NCBI RefSeq assembly: GCF_009497155.1
Contig: NZ_WINI01000001.1
Location: 1,178,001-1,242,000, forward strand
DNA from: Glaciimonas soli
Lineage (GTDB): Bacteria; Pseudomonadota; Gammaproteobacteria; Burkholderiales; Burkholderiaceae_D
Direction of reading: 5' to 3'
DNA: 64,000 nt
Shown here: positions 45,550-56,038 of the stretch, piece by piece
Layout: the number at the start of each line of letters is the position of its first letter
Numbering within the stretch: position 1 is the stretch's first letter
Position numbers and translations under genes: made by a program
Notes under the pieces: generated by a model
Told to the model about the DNA's origin: nothing
Databases searched by the model: none
The model's input: the letters and a program-made list of their open reading frames with translations, nothing else

Positions 45550-45951
45550 TTAATTTAAGAACCCGTTTTTGCCACCCACACTAAAACGACCCGCTCCCAA
45601 TAACAACACGGCAACGGCAACAAACAAGTAAAACCCTTGCAGTTCTAACTGCCAGCCGCCGGTATCGTTGATCATCATCAGTTGTTTGCTGTGAACCAGG
45701 CCAAACGCAACCAACATATTCACCACCACGATCAGTGCACCGATGCGACTCCAGACGCCGAATAAAATCAGCAGCGGCGCCACGATTTCGCCGACATACA
45801 CCAGATATGCCAATGCTGGTGGCAGACCTGCATGACTCAACAAGCCAACGATATAACCAGGCCCGCTTAAAATTTTAGACACGCCATGAAACAAAATCAA
45901 AATAGCTAGCGTCGCACGAAGGACTAATTTTCCCAGGTCATCGGTATGCAT
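45550..45951 (-). CDS. DoxX family membrane protein
   Basis: 133 residues with four hydrophobic helices (TLAILILFHGVSKILSG, AYLVYVGEIVAPLLILFGVW, ALIVVVNMLVAFGLV, FYLFVAVAVLLLGAG). This is the DoxX/DoxD fold, whose members occur with redox or thiosulfate systems, but no exact role is known for this one. It stands alone, 54 bp downstream of fbp on the same strand, and ends in a strong terminator. Confidence 0.85.
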   Translation of the reverse strand: MHTDDLGKLVLRATLAILILFHGVSKILSGPGYIVGLLSHAGLPPALAYLVYVGEIVAPLLILFGVWSRIGALIVVVNMLVAFGLVHSKQLMMINDTGGWQLELQGFYLFVAVAVLLLGAGRFSVGGKNGFLN

Positions 45952-46005
45952 GTATTTATCCCCTTTGTAGATACAAAATGAATCGGATCAAATTTTGTTT
46001 ATATA

Positions 46006-47007
46006 TCACTCTTGATTATAAGCCGTAATTCGCTCAACCTCAACCTTAGACCCCAGAAAAACTGGCACGCGTTGATGCAGCTTGGTCGGTTGAATATCCA
46101 AAATCGCCTGTTTACCGTCGGTCGCCAGACCACCGGCCTGCTCCACTAATAGCGCCATTGGATTGGCTTCATACATCAAACGCAATTTGCCCGGCACGCT
46201 GGTATCGCGACTGTCGGCGGGATACATGAAAATACCGCCACGTGTAAGGATGCGATGCACATCAGCTACCATCGCAGCAATCCAGCGCATGTTGTAATTT
46301 TTCTTCAACGGTCCAGTCGCGCCCGCTTGCATTTCATTGATATAACGCGTTACCGGCGGATACCAATGACGCGCGTTCGAAGCATTAATCGCATATTCTT
46401 GAGTCTCCACTGGAATTTGCATATTGCTTTGCGTGAGCACCCATGAACCGGTTTCACGATCCAAAGTAAACGCGTGAACACCATTCCCGGTTGTCAGTAT
46501 CAACATGCTTTGCGGACCGTAGATCGCATAGCCAGCGGCAACCTGTTTACGTCCAGGCTGCATAAAATCTTTTTCAGTTGGCGTTGTCATGCCATCCGGT
46601 GCTTTCAATACGGAGAAAATCGTGCCGATAGAAACGTTGATGTCAATATTGCTCGAACCATCCAATGGATCAAACAATAGTAAATATTCACCTTGCGGGT
46701 AACGATTTGGAATCGGATGAATACTTTCCATTTCCTCCGAGGCCATTGCCGCTAAATGGCCGCCCCACTCATTCGCTTCCAGTAAAATTTCATTGGAAAG
46801 AATATCCAATTTTTTTTGTACTTCACCCTGCACGTTCTCACTACCGGCGCTGCCAAGCACTTCACCCAAAGCACCTTTGGAAACTGCATGACTAATGGTT
46901 TTACACGCGCGCCCAACGGTTTCAATTAATAGACGCAATTCTGCGGGAATACTGTTGTGCTGACGCTGTTGTTCGATCAAATGTTGCGTAAGACTGATGC
47001 GTTTCAT
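46006..47007 (-). CDS. fbp: Fructose-1,6-bisphosphatase, class 1
   Basis: 333-residue enzyme of gluconeogenesis that removes the 1-phosphate of fructose-1,6-bisphosphate. The metal-binding motif [20 protein letters not shown] and the C-terminal [18 protein letters not shown] are complete, as are MASEEMESI and [17 protein letters not shown]. Normal length; ATG at 47007. It follows pepN after 89 bp on the same strand. Confidence 0.97.
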   Translation of the reverse strand: MKRISLTQHLIEQQRQHNSIPAELRLLIETVGRACKTISHAVSKGALGEVLGSAGSENVQGEVQKKLDILSNEILLEANEWGGHLAAMASEEMESIHPIPNRYPQGEYLLLFDPLDGSSNIDINVSIGTIFSVLKAPDGMTTPTEKDFMQPGRKQVAAGYAIYGPQSMLILTTGNGVHAFTLDRETGSWVLTQSNMQIPVETQEYAINASNARHWYPPVTRYINEMQAGATGPLKKNYNMRWIAAMVADVHRILTRGGIFMYPADSRDTSVPGKLRLMYEANPMALLVEQAGGLATDGKQAILDIQPTKLHQRVPVFLGSKVEVERITAYNQE

Positions 47008-47096
47008 GGTGTTCTTTCTTTAAAACTTATTACTCGTTTATGCTTTTCCGCTCTACTCTCTCCCACTTGCAGGAAAGAGCAGCGGTTGCGGTTAAA

Positions 47097-49811
47097 TTAA
47101 TTGGCCAATGCCTTGGTAATCACTTCCAACACATCTTTTGATAAATTCTTCTCAGCAGCAACGCGCTCCAAAGCAGTGCGCATTTTTTCCTGCAGCGCTG
47201 GAGCATATTTGCGCCAACGATCCAAGGTGCGCGACAATCTGGCAGCCACTTGCGGATTAACGCCGTTCAAGGCAATCACTTGATCTGCCCAGAACTCATA
47301 ACCACTACCATCAGCCGCATGGAATTTAGCAGGATTGCCATTGCAGAAACTAAAAATCAGACTACGCGCACGATTAGGGTTTTTTAACGTGAACGCCGGA
47401 TGGTTGAGCAAATCACGTACAGCAGCAACGTCCGCAGTACGTGCCATCGCCTGTAAAGAAAACCATTTATCAATGACCAAGGCTTCTTGTTCAAAATCTT
47501 TATAGAACTTGGCCAACGCCGCTGTTTTTCCCGGTGCACTACTATTTGCCAGTGCCATCAATGCTGCAAACCGGTCAGTCATGTTGTTGGCGTTATCATA
47601 TTGCTGTTGCGCCAATTTATGCGATTCGGCGTCATCTGCTTCCATCAGATAGGCCAAAGCCAGATTTTTCAATGCACGCTTACCCGACGCTTCCGCATCA
47701 GGACTATATTCGCCCGGTGTTGCATTGGCTTTATAGGCTGCCAGCAAATCCGTTTTAAGCGCGTTCGCTAAAGTACGACGCAGATACTGACGGGCCGAAT
47801 GAATTGCCAGCGGGTCAATCACATCGCATTGCTCTGCCAATGTCGCTTCCGACGGCAAGCTCAAAATCACGTCTCGGAAAGCTGCGTCTAACGACTGATC
47901 TATTAACGCTGCTCCAAAAGCATCGCTAAGAGCGGCATGATTCGCCGGCGTCACTGACAGCAGTCGATCGATCCAAGAGCTATCATTTTTTTCCATGTTG
48001 GCAGGGTAATTTTCCCGTACAACAGCGGTCATTGCTAACAAGCTGCGCGCAGCCAATCGTTGACCAGCTTCCCAACGATTAAATGCGTCACTGTCGTGCG
48101 CCAACAAGAAAGCCAACTCTACGTCTGTATAGTCGATATCAAGCACAACTGGCGCAGAGAAATTGCGCAAAATAGATGGCACTGGCTGTTTTTCGATATC
48201 GACAAAACGGAAGGTCTGCTGCGCCTTAGTCAGTTCCAATACACGCGTAGTTGCACCGTCCTTGGCTTCGCCACGCAGACGCAAAGGAATGTCATTGCCG
48301 CTGCTGTCCAATAAACCAACCGCAACAGGAATATGGAAAGGTAATTTCTTGGCTTGCCCCGGAGTCGCCGGACACGCTTGCGACAAGGTGATTTCATAGG
48401 CCTTTTTAGCCGCGTCATAATGCGTTTTTACCTGCACACGCGGCGTACCCGCCTGGTTATACCAGCGTTCAAACTGCGTTAAATCACGGCCATTCGCATC
48501 GGCCATCGCTGCGCGGAAATCATCGCATGTTACGGCTTGCTCATCGTGACGTTGGAAATACAGATCCATCCCTTTGCGGAAACCATCGCGTCCCAACAAA
48601 GTTTGATACATGCGCACCACTTCCGCGCCTTTTTCGTAAATGGTGACTGTATAAAAATTATTAATTTCGACGTAATCATCAGGGCGTACCGAGTGCGCCA
48701 TCGGACCGGCATCCTCAGGGAATTGCACCTGACGCAAAACTCGTACGTCATCAATGCGCTTCACAGCGCGACCGCTGTCAGTACCAACCATATCGGCTGA
48801 AAATTCCTGATCGCGGAACACCGTCAAACCTTCTTTCAACGACAACTGAAACCAATCGCGACACGTCACGCGATTACCAGTCCAGTTGTGGAAATATTCG
48901 TGACCAACCACTGCCTCAATACCAGCATAATCGGTATCAGTCGCGGTATCTGGCTTAGCCAGAACGAATTTGGTATTGAAAATATTCAGACCTTTATTTT
49001 CCATCGCGCCCATGTTGAAATCACCGACGGCGACAATCATGAAACGGTCCAAATCCAATTCCAGACCAAAACGCTCTTCATCCCAGCGAATGCTGTTGAT
49101 CAGGGAATCCATCGCATGCTGGGTTTTATCCAGATTGCCTTTTTCTACCCATACCTGCAGCAATACTTCACGACCAGACTTGAGCGTATATTTTTGTTCC
49201 TGCTTGACCAATTTACCCGCCACTAAAGCGAATAAATACGATGGTTTCTTGAACGGGTCTTCCCATTTTGCATAGTGACGACCATCACCTAAATCGCCTT
49301 CTTCAAGCAAATTACCGTTCGATAGCAGCACCGGATATTTTTTCTTATCCGCACGCAGCATGACAGTATATTTCGCCATCACATCCGGACGATCCGGGAA
49401 ATAAGTGATTTTGCGGAAACCTTCGGCTTCGCACTGTGTGAAGAAATTTTTATTAGAGACGTATAAACCGCTGAGCGATGTATTTTTTTCCGGCTGCAGC
49501 AATGTTTCGACGTCAAGAATGACTTTTGCAGGCGCATTAGCAATGCGTAGCACCCCTGCCTTTAATGTATATTGACTGGGCTTCAGCACTTTGCCATTCA
49601 AGCGCAATTGCACTAATTCCAACTCTTCGCCCAACAAAACGATCTCTTTGCTGGTGCTGGCCGGGTTACGGCGCATAGCTATACGGGTCGCGACGCGGGT
49701 AGCTGTCGGATCCAAATCAAAGCCCATTTCTACCGTATCAATCAGATAAGATGGTACGGTGTAATCTTTACGATAAATAGTGGCTGGCGTAGAAACTGTA
49801 TCGTTGCGCAT
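47097..49811 (-). CDS. pepN: Aminopeptidase N (M1 family)
   Basis: 904-residue cytosolic zinc aminopeptidase that trims peptides from the N-terminus. GAMENKGLNIFNTKFVLA is the substrate-binding motif; the zinc site is HEYFH (His304, Glu305, His308) with the third ligand Glu327 in SLKEGLTVFRDQEF, at the same spacing as E. coli PepN. The C-terminal superhelical domain follows to residue 904. Start ATG 49811 gives the normal MRNDTVSTPATIYRKDY beginning. Lone gene, divergent from the lipoprotein gene. Confidence 0.97.
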   Translation of the reverse strand: MRNDTVSTPATIYRKDYTVPSYLIDTVEMGFDLDPTATRVATRIAMRRNPASTSKEIVLLGEELELVQLRLNGKVLKPSQYTLKAGVLRIANAPAKVILDVETLLQPEKNTSLSGLYVSNKNFFTQCEAEGFRKITYFPDRPDVMAKYTVMLRADKKKYPVLLSNGNLLEEGDLGDGRHYAKWEDPFKKPSYLFALVAGKLVKQEQKYTLKSGREVLLQVWVEKGNLDKTQHAMDSLINSIRWDEERFGLELDLDRFMIVAVGDFNMGAMENKGLNIFNTKFVLAKPDTATDTDYAGIEAVVGHEYFHNWTGNRVTCRDWFQLSLKEGLTVFRDQEFSADMVGTDSGRAVKRIDDVRVLRQVQFPEDAGPMAHSVRPDDYVEINNFYTVTIYEKGAEVVRMYQTLLGRDGFRKGMDLYFQRHDEQAVTCDDFRAAMADANGRDLTQFERWYNQAGTPRVQVKTHYDAAKKAYEITLSQACPATPGQAKKLPFHIPVAVGLLDSSGNDIPLRLRGEAKDGATTRVLELTKAQQTFRFVDIEKQPVPSILRNFSAPVVLDIDYTDVELAFLLAHDSDAFNRWEAGQRLAARSLLAMTAVVRENYPANMEKNDSSWIDRLLSVTPANHAALSDAFGAALIDQSLDAAFRDVILSLPSEATLAEQCDVIDPLAIHSARQYLRRTLANALKTDLLAAYKANATPGEYSPDAEASGKRALKNLALAYLMEADDAESHKLAQQQYDNANNMTDRFAALMALANSSAPGKTAALAKFYKDFEQEALVIDKWFSLQAMARTADVAAVRDLLNHPAFTLKNPNRARSLIFSFCNGNPAKFHAADGSGYEFWADQVIALNGVNPQVAARLSRTLDRWRKYAPALQEKMRTALERVAAEKNLSKDVLEVITKALAN

Positions 49812-50161
49812 AAAATTGGAGTAAAGAAAGTCGTGGAAAGCACGATTCTACCAATCTACGGCGCTTTGCTATGGTTTTTTGCTGAAAATTTACTGCATAC
49901 ATTTATTAAAAAATTACTCTTTTGCTGACAACTATGAAGCGCTCGTCATCGTTGCTGCACTTTTGGCTGGATTAAAGCCCCGACCAGCTCATGCGGACTT
50001 ATGCTAAGAACTACCTCTCAATAAAGTTACAAACAGCAACAATTGTTAGCAATCCAACTGAGTAAAAGAGTGATAATTGAGCTTCTTGTACCCTTGCTAT
50101 AATAGCGAAATGGGGAAATACAAAAATAATCTATGGACCAGAATAGAAACGAGGACACGTC
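49812..50161. promoter_or_regulatory. Divergent control region of pepN and the DUF4136 lipoprotein gene
   Basis: 350 bp, A/T-rich, no frame. On the plus strand TGCTATAAT (50095-50103) is an extended -10 site about 59 bp before the lipoprotein ATG, with a weak -35 TTGAGC at 50077-50082. No pepN promoter stood out. Confidence 0.5.
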
Positions 50162-50836
50162 ATGAAAATTAATATCAAGCGTTATTTAGGACTCGGCATC
50201 GTAGCATCGTGTTTACTATTATCTGGTTGCGCTTCCGTCATCCGTAGCAACGTCACGGCATTCAATGAATGGCCAGCCGATCTGACTGACAAGTCGTACA
50301 CGTTTGCAACAACGGCCGAACAAAACAATGATCTGGAATATCGCAATTACGAAACGCTGATCGCAGCAGAATTACAGCACCTCGGCTTTACCCAAGTAGC
50401 CAACGGCGCGCCGGCACAACTTAAGGTGTCATTCGACTATGGAATCAGTTCACGCGAAGTGCGCGTGGTGGAACCGGTAGTCGTTGATCCTGGCTGGCCT
50501 GGATATCCGTTCTACGGCCCATATTGGGGTGCCGGGCCTTATGGTCGGTACTATGGTCGCGTGTACGATCCACTTTGGTATGGTGGCATGTATGGTCCGG
50601 CACCTGGCGTCATTGTCCCACGTGAATCGAACTACGAAATGTTTACGCGCCATCTGCATATCGATATCGCGCACGCCGGCAATGGTAAAAAGCTCTATGA
50701 AGTCAACGTGAATAGCGAAGGCCGTATCGGCGTGTTAGCCACCGTCATGCCTTATCTGGTACGTAGTGCATTTACTGACTTCCCGGGCCAAAGTGGTCTG
50801 TCACATGTGGTCGAGTTGAAGCTGGACGGCAAATAA
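50162..50836 (+). CDS. DUF4136 domain lipoprotein
   Basis: 224-residue outer- or periplasm-facing lipoprotein. The signal peptide ends in the lipobox LLLSGC (Cys23), the attachment site for Lgt. The mature part has the DUF4136 pattern with YRNYETLIAAELQHLGFTQV, and a central low-complexity patch rich in Gly, Tyr and Pro (YPFYGPYWGAGPYGRYYGRV, residues ~115-135). Ribosome-binding site GAGGA 6 nt before ATG. It stands alone with a strong terminator. Function unknown; family members are envelope lipoproteins. Confidence 0.88.
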   Translation: MKINIKRYLGLGIVASCLLLSGCASVIRSNVTAFNEWPADLTDKSYTFATTAEQNNDLEYRNYETLIAAELQHLGFTQVANGAPAQLKVSFDYGISSREVRVVEPVVVDPGWPGYPFYGPYWGAGPYGRYYGRVYDPLWYGGMYGPAPGVIVPRESNYEMFTRHLHIDIAHAGNGKKLYEVNVNSEGRIGVLATVMPYLVRSAFTDFPGQSGLSHVVELKLDGK

Positions 50837-50864
50837 AAGCGTATTTTACAAACGATTTACATAG

Positions 50865-50906
50865 CAAAAAAGCTGACCACATAAGTTTATGTGGTCAGCT
50901 TTTTTA
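50865..50906 (+). terminator. Rho-independent terminator of the DUF4136 lipoprotein gene
   Basis: AAAAAAGCTGACCACATAA and TATGTGGTCAGCTTTTTT form a ~17-bp stem with T-run. Confidence 0.95.
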
Positions 50907-50962
50907 TTAACAGCGTTGGATTTTAATCTTAGATGCCTAGCGCAATTGCTTAGCCTGACCGG

Positions 50963-51133
50963 TTAAGTATACAACCATTCACTACCCATCGTAATGAGAC
51001 AAATCAACGCCACTACCAAGATCAATATAATTAACAAGCGACCAAATTTAGGCGTACCGCTTGTATCAGTTACTAACTCTTCATCTTCTTCAGTGATTGT
51101 CGCCAAATTTTCTTTTGTTTTGTTGTCGGTCAT
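50963..51133 (-). CDS. Small single-helix membrane protein, 56 residues
   Basis: Short frame below the usual cutoff: an acidic N-terminal half (MTDNKTKENLATITEEDEEL) then one transmembrane helix (GRLLIILILVVALICLITMG) and a short tail SEWLYT. The ATG is 8 nt after the quinone oxidoreductase stop codon, so translation is probably coupled to that gene. The pattern is protein-like: acid-rich cytosolic part, clean hydrophobic helix, aromatic tail. I do not recognise the family. Confidence 0.6.
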   Translation of the reverse strand: MTDNKTKENLATITEEDEELVTDTSGTPKFGRLLIILILVVALICLITMGSEWLYT

Positions 51134-51140
51134 GATGTCA

Positions 51141-52115
51141 TTACGGAATAAGAATTGTGGAACCAGTGGTGTTCCGCGATTCTAATGCAATATGCGCCTG
51201 GGCAACATCTTTCAACGCATAACGTTGATTAATCTCAATCTTGATTTTCCCGCTCTCCACCATCTGAAACAGATCGGCGGCGGCGGCATCTAACGCCTCA
51301 CGCGTAGCCACATAAGCAGGCAGCGATGGTCGTGTGATGAATAAAGAACCACGCGATGCTAACTCGTTCAAGCTAAATGGCGGCACGGCACCGGAAGCAT
51401 TCCCGAAACTGACCATCGTTCCCAACGGTGACAAGCAATCCAGAGAGCCGATAAACGTATCTTTGCCGATCGAATCGTAAACCACCGGTACACCTTTTCC
51501 ATCCGTGATTTCTTTGACACGCTCGACGAAATTTTCTGTTTTATAGTTGATCACATGGGTACAACCAGCGGCTTTTGCCAGCGCTGCTTTCTCCGGCGTA
51601 CTCACGGTACCTATCATCTTGACACCCAAGGCACGCGCCCATTGCGCCGCAATCAGGCCAACCCCGCCAGCTGCTGCATGAAACAAAATCGTTTCACCAC
51701 CCTTTAATGGAAATGTCTGACGAAATAAATATTGCGCAGTTAACCCTTGCAACGTCATCGCTGCTGCGGTGTCATAGCTTATCGCATCGGGCAGCTTAAT
51801 CAGCAATGCTGCTGGTAACAATCGCTCTTCCGAATAAGCACCATTAGGGCGACCGCAATACGTGACGCGATCGCCAGCTTTGAAGTTATGCACACCGGCA
51901 CCAACAGAGATAATCTCGCCAGCAGCCTCTTGCCCCAAGCCAGCCGGCAGAGGCTGCGGATACAATCCGGTACGGAAATACACATCGATAAAATTCAAGC
52001 CACAAGCGTGATGCTTAATTCTGACTTCCCCCGGGCCAGGCTCGCCAACCTCCACATCAACATATTCCATCACCTCAGGTCCGCCGGTCTTACTTATTCT
52101 GATTGCTTTCACCAT
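51141..52115 (-). CDS. NAD(P)H:quinone oxidoreductase, zinc-independent MDR family
   Basis: 324-residue reductase of the quinone oxidoreductase (zeta-crystallin) branch of the medium-chain dehydrogenases. The quinone-reductase part HHACGLNFIDVYFRTGLYP, the nucleotide-binding loop AAAGGVGLIAAQWARALG and VVYDSIGKDTFIGSLDCLSP are clear. The structural-zinc cysteines of alcohol dehydrogenases are absent. It reduces quinones or enones with NADPH. Lone gene except for the small protein behind it. Confidence 0.92.
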   Translation of the reverse strand: MVKAIRISKTGGPEVMEYVDVEVGEPGPGEVRIKHHACGLNFIDVYFRTGLYPQPLPAGLGQEAAGEIISVGAGVHNFKAGDRVTYCGRPNGAYSEERLLPAALLIKLPDAISYDTAAAMTLQGLTAQYLFRQTFPLKGGETILFHAAAGGVGLIAAQWARALGVKMIGTVSTPEKAALAKAAGCTHVINYKTENFVERVKEITDGKGVPVVYDSIGKDTFIGSLDCLSPLGTMVSFGNASGAVPPFSLNELASRGSLFITRPSLPAYVATREALDAAAADLFQMVESGKIKIEINQRYALKDVAQAHIALESRNTTGSTILIP

Positions 52116-52210
52116 GATACGTCTCGCTTCTTCTATAGAAATGATATGGTGGAATTGTAATGCGTATGGAAAATTTCGTTTTGATGTGACGAATTATGAA
52201 AATGCGATGT

Positions 52211-52248
52211 AAAAAAGGAATAGTCGTATGCACCGACTACTCCTTTTA
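52211..52248 (-). terminator. Rho-independent terminator of the HerA-like gene
   Basis: Minus strand AAAGGAGTAGTCG and CGACTATTCCTTT pair (one G-T) around a 7-nt loop and run into TTTTTT. Confidence 0.8.
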
Positions 52249-52266
52249 ATATGATTGCTAAAAAAT

Positions 52267-53808
52267 TTACTTGCCTTTAAATATCGACCCCAACACCCCG
52301 CGCACAATCTGCCGCCCAACTTGCGATCCCATCGTCCGCGCAGCAGATTTAACGACCGCTTCTACTAACGTATCTTTATTTTTTGGCGATCCGCTGCCGC
52401 CAAATAAACCACCCAGCGTGTTACTCCAATAGCCGCCTGTATTGCTATTGGGATTTGCTGGCGCCGGTGCTGAACCAACCGCGCCACCTCCTGCCGATCT
52501 CCCCCAACCGTCAGACGATGCGCTATCTGTTGTGTGTTGCGCTTTGAGAATTTCGTAGGCGGACTCACGATCGACTGCTTTTTCATACACGCCAGCAACG
52601 ACGGAGTTGGCCATCAATTGCTGACGCTCTTCTGATGTAATCGGGCCAATTTGCGACGCTGGAGGAACAACATAAGCACGCTCAACAATAGTCGGACTGC
52701 CTTTTTCATCCAGAAACGACACCAATGCTTCACCAACGCCCAACTCAGTAATCACTTGCGCGGTATCTAATTGCGGATTTGGGCGGAAAGTGTCAGCGGC
52801 GGCTTTCACCGCTTTTTGATCACGTGGCGTAAAAGCACGCAAAGCATGTTGCACCCGATTGCCTAACTGGCCGAGTATGGTGCCTGGAATATCTAACGGA
52901 TTTTGCGTCACAAAATATACCCCGACGCCTTTAGAGCGAATCAAGCGCACTACCTGTTCGATTTTTTGCAGCAACGGCTTGGGCGCTTCACTAAATAACA
53001 GGTGCGCCTCATCGAAGAAGAAAACCAGCTTGGGCTTATCTTGATCACCGATTTCCGGCAAGTGCTCGTAAAGCTGCGATAACAACCATAGCAAAAAGGT
53101 CGAATACAAATGCGGTGCATTCATCAACTTATCGGCGGCCAAGATGTTCACAATGCCTTTGCCGTTGCTATCGGTCTGGATCAAGTCGTCGATGTTGAGC
53201 ATAGGCTCGCCAAAGAAGATATTGCCGCCTTGCTCCTCTATCGCAATCATGCCACGTTGAATCGCGCCGATACTGGCCGCAGAAACATTCCCGTACTCAG
53301 TTTTAAAGCTCGCAGCATTATCACCAACGTGCTGCAACATCGCGCGTAAATCTTTGGTATCGAGCAGCAACCAGCCGTTGTCATCAGCGATTTTAAACAC
53401 CAGTTGAAATACACCTTGCTGAGTCTCGTTGAGATTGAGCATGCGTGCCAATAGTAAAGGACCAAGATCTGAAATCGTTGCCCGCACCGGATGACCTTGC
53501 TGTCCATACACATCCCAAAACGTCACGGGTACTGCCGCCCATTTTGGTTCAGTGATGCCGCGCTCAGCCAGGATTTTCAACAATTTCGACGACGGCTCAC
53601 CTGCCTTTGCCATACCAGATAAATCGCCTTTTACGTCTGCCATAAAAACCGGCACACCGATATCCGATAATTCTTGCGCAAAAGTTTGCAAGGTCACAGT
53701 CTTGCCTGTACCGGTTGCGCCGGTAATGCAACCATGTCGATTGATTAACGCTGGCAGCACTACAAATTCAGATGTCGCATTTTTTGCTAATAAAAGGGGA
53801 TTTGGCAT
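52267..53808 (-). CDS. HerA-like ATPase (DUF853 family, YjgR-like)
   Basis: 513-residue FtsK/HerA-superfamily ATPase. Walker A is GATGTGKT (residues 30-37), and Walker B is LVFFFDEAH with Asp266 and Glu267. The C-terminal part is less conserved and Gly/Ser/Pro-rich (residues ~435-480). The DUF853 branch has no known DNA target; HerA proteins elsewhere pump DNA with the NurA nuclease, which is not seen here. It is a lone gene, divergent from yebC. Confidence 0.88.
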   Translation of the reverse strand: MPNPLLLAKNATSEFVVLPALINRHGCITGATGTGKTVTLQTFAQELSDIGVPVFMADVKGDLSGMAKAGEPSSKLLKILAERGITEPKWAAVPVTFWDVYGQQGHPVRATISDLGPLLLARMLNLNETQQGVFQLVFKIADDNGWLLLDTKDLRAMLQHVGDNAASFKTEYGNVSAASIGAIQRGMIAIEEQGGNIFFGEPMLNIDDLIQTDSNGKGIVNILAADKLMNAPHLYSTFLLWLLSQLYEHLPEIGDQDKPKLVFFFDEAHLLFSEAPKPLLQKIEQVVRLIRSKGVGVYFVTQNPLDIPGTILGQLGNRVQHALRAFTPRDQKAVKAAADTFRPNPQLDTAQVITELGVGEALVSFLDEKGSPTIVERAYVVPPASQIGPITSEERQQLMANSVVAGVYEKAVDRESAYEILKAQHTTDSASSDGWGRSAGGGAVGSAPAPANPNSNTGGYWSNTLGGLFGGSGSPKNKDTLVEAVVKSAARTMGSQVGRQIVRGVLGSIFKGK

Positions 53809-53928
53809 GATTTTGTCCGTTTCTGACGAATTTCAGTCAAATTGATAAGAAGTTCGCTATGGTAAAATGTCGTGCTAATTATATGCTTTCCTAACCACAT
53901 CCAAATAAGAGAACAAAGAGAGAATCGC

Positions 53929-54654
53929 ATGGCTGGACACAGTAAATGGGCCAATATTAAACATAAAAAAGCCGCGACCGATGCTAAACGCGGCAAAATC
54001 TGGACCCGAGTCATTAAAGAAATAGCCGTCGCTGCTCGCCTCGGGGGCGACGATGTCAATGCCAATCCGCGCTTACGACTTGCTGTCGACAAAGCCGCCG
54101 ATGCCAATATGCCGAAGGACAATGTCACACGTGCCATTCAGCGCGGTGCCGGGAAATTGGAAGGCGCAAATTACGAGGAAATTCGCTACGAAGGTTATGG
54201 CATCGGCGGCGCAGCGATTGTGGTCGATTGCCTGACCGACAACAAAGTACGGACCGTGGCCGAAGTGCGCCATGCATTTTCTAAATACGGCGGCAACATG
54301 GGTGCTGAAGGTGCCGTTGCATTTATGTTCAAACATTGCGGTCAGTTGTTTTATGCGCCAGGCACAGATGAAGATAAATTGATGGAAGCGGCGTTAGAAG
54401 CTGGTGCTGATGACGTGCTGACAGATGACGAAGGCGGTTTTGAAGTGTTATGCGACCGCTACGCTTTTGTCACGCTAAAAGAGAAGCTTGAAAAAGCCGG
54501 ATTTAAAGCCGAAATGGCAGAAGTCACCATGAAACCGGATGCTGAAACAGTGCTGACTGGCGACGATGCAATCAAGATGCAAAAGATATTAGATGCGTTA
54601 GAAAATCTGGACGATGTTCAGGAAGTATTCACCAACGCAATCATTGAAGAATAA
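53929..54654 (+). CDS. yebC: YebC/PmpR-family regulatory protein (TACO1-like)
   Basis: 241-residue soluble protein. [20 protein letters not shown] is the constant start, followed by [20 protein letters not shown], and [20 protein letters not shown] of the three-domain fold. Members act as transcription regulators or translation factors that relieve stalls at proline runs. The ATG at 53929 is chosen by that start; the frame upstream (to 53872) does not match. It lies before purD with a short gap. Confidence 0.95.
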   Translation: MAGHSKWANIKHKKAATDAKRGKIWTRVIKEIAVAARLGGDDVNANPRLRLAVDKAADANMPKDNVTRAIQRGAGKLEGANYEEIRYEGYGIGGAAIVVDCLTDNKVRTVAEVRHAFSKYGGNMGAEGAVAFMFKHCGQLFYAPGTDEDKLMEAALEAGADDVLTDDEGGFEVLCDRYAFVTLKEKLEKAGFKAEMAEVTMKPDAETVLTGDDAIKMQKILDALENLDDVQEVFTNAIIEE

Positions 54655-54694
54655 TGCAACACAATTTCCACTAAAAGAAATCCGCGAATACTCT

Positions 54695-55969
54695 ATGAAA
54701 ATCCTGGTAGTTGGCTCTGGTGGCCGTGAACATGCTCTGGCATGGAAAATTGCACAATCTCCTCGCATCCAAACCGTCTTTGTCGCGCCCGGCAATGGCG
54801 GCACGGCACTCGACTCTCGATTGCATAATGTTGATATTACTGATTACAACGAGCTCGCCGATTTCGTCGAAAAAGAGCATATTGCCTTGACCGTGGTCGG
54901 ACCGGAAACACCTTTAGCCGGTGGTATCGTGAATGTTTTCCGCAATCGCGGCTTGAAAATTTTTGGCCCGACTCGCGAAGCAGCGCAATTGGAGAGTTCT
55001 AAAGATTTTGCTAAAGCTTTCATGCAGCGTCATCATATTCCCACCGCTGAATATCAAACTTTCACCGACGTCGCTGCAGCACATCAATACCTGGATAAAA
55101 AAGGCGCACCCATCGTCATCAAGGCTGATGGTTTAGCCGCTGGTAAAGGCGTTGTCGTCGCCATGACGCTGGAAGAAGCACACACTGCAGTCGACGACAT
55201 GTTGGCTGGCAATCGCTTTGGTGAAGCTGGTGCACGCGTGGTAATTGAAGATTTCTTGCAAGGTGAAGAAGCCAGTTTTATTGTGATGGTCGACGGCAAA
55301 AATATTTTGCCTCTCGCCTCCAGTCAGGATCACAAGCGTCTGAAAGACGATGATCAGGGCCCAAATACTGGTGGCATGGGTGCCTACTCCCCTGCACCTA
55401 TCGTGACGCCCGCAGTGCATGCGCGCGTGATGCGCGAAATCATTCGTCCGACCGTGCAAGGCATGGCCAAAGACGGCATACCGTTCTCCGGCTTTTTGTA
55501 CGCTGGTTTGATGATTGACGCCGATGGTGCGCCAAAAACCATCGAATTTAACTGCCGCATGGGTGATCCAGAAACGCAACCTATCATGGCGCGCCTCAAA
55601 ACTGATTTATTGGCGGTGATGGAGCATGCCGTCAATGGAACGCTAGACACGATAGAACTGGAGTGGGATCGCCGCACTGCGCTTGGCGTTGTGATGGCTG
55701 CAGCAGGATATCCAGATGCGCCGGTCAAAGGCGACCTGATTTCCGGCATTCCGGCAGAAACAGCTGATAGCGTGACTTTCCACGCAGGCACGGTTTTATC
55801 AGACAAAAAATTAACTACCGCCGGCGGCCGCGTATTGTGCGTTGTCGGTTTGGGAGACAGCGTAAAAGTCGCACAAAAGCATGCTTACGATGTGCTTGAG
55901 AGCATTCATTTTGATGGCGCGCAATTCCGCCGTGATATTGGCTGGCGCGCAGTTAAGCGACATAGTTAA
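54695..55969 (+). CDS. purD: Phosphoribosylamine--glycine ligase
   Basis: 424-residue ATP-grasp enzyme, second step of purine synthesis. MKILVVGSGGREHALAWKIA opens the N-domain; KADGLAAGKGVVVAMTLEEA is the ATP-grasp lysine loop; FNCRMGDPETQPIMARLKTD is the metal-binding part. Start ATG 54695 is fixed by the family start; an upstream frame from 54614 is not real. It follows yebC by 40 nt. Confidence 0.98.
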   Translation: MKILVVGSGGREHALAWKIAQSPRIQTVFVAPGNGGTALDSRLHNVDITDYNELADFVEKEHIALTVVGPETPLAGGIVNVFRNRGLKIFGPTREAAQLESSKDFAKAFMQRHHIPTAEYQTFTDVAAAHQYLDKKGAPIVIKADGLAAGKGVVVAMTLEEAHTAVDDMLAGNRFGEAGARVVIEDFLQGEEASFIVMVDGKNILPLASSQDHKRLKDDDQGPNTGGMGAYSPAPIVTPAVHARVMREIIRPTVQGMAKDGIPFSGFLYAGLMIDADGAPKTIEFNCRMGDPETQPIMARLKTDLLAVMEHAVNGTLDTIELEWDRRTALGVVMAAAGYPDAPVKGDLISGIPAETADSVTFHAGTVLSDKKLTTAGGRVLCVVGLGDSVKVAQKHAYDVLESIHFDGAQFRRDIGWRAVKRHS

Positions 55970-55985
55970 TTTCTCGCTCCCTTCG

Positions 55986-56009
55986 AAATGCGCACACTGT
56001 TGCGCATTT
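55986..56009 (+). terminator. Hairpin between purD and hemF
   Basis: AAATGCGC and GCGCATTT form an 8-bp stem with an 8-nt loop, with a T-rich tail after it. It may attenuate transcription into hemF rather than stop it. Confidence 0.5.
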
Positions 56010-56038
56010 CTTATTCACTTTTAAGCATTTTTCGCCTT

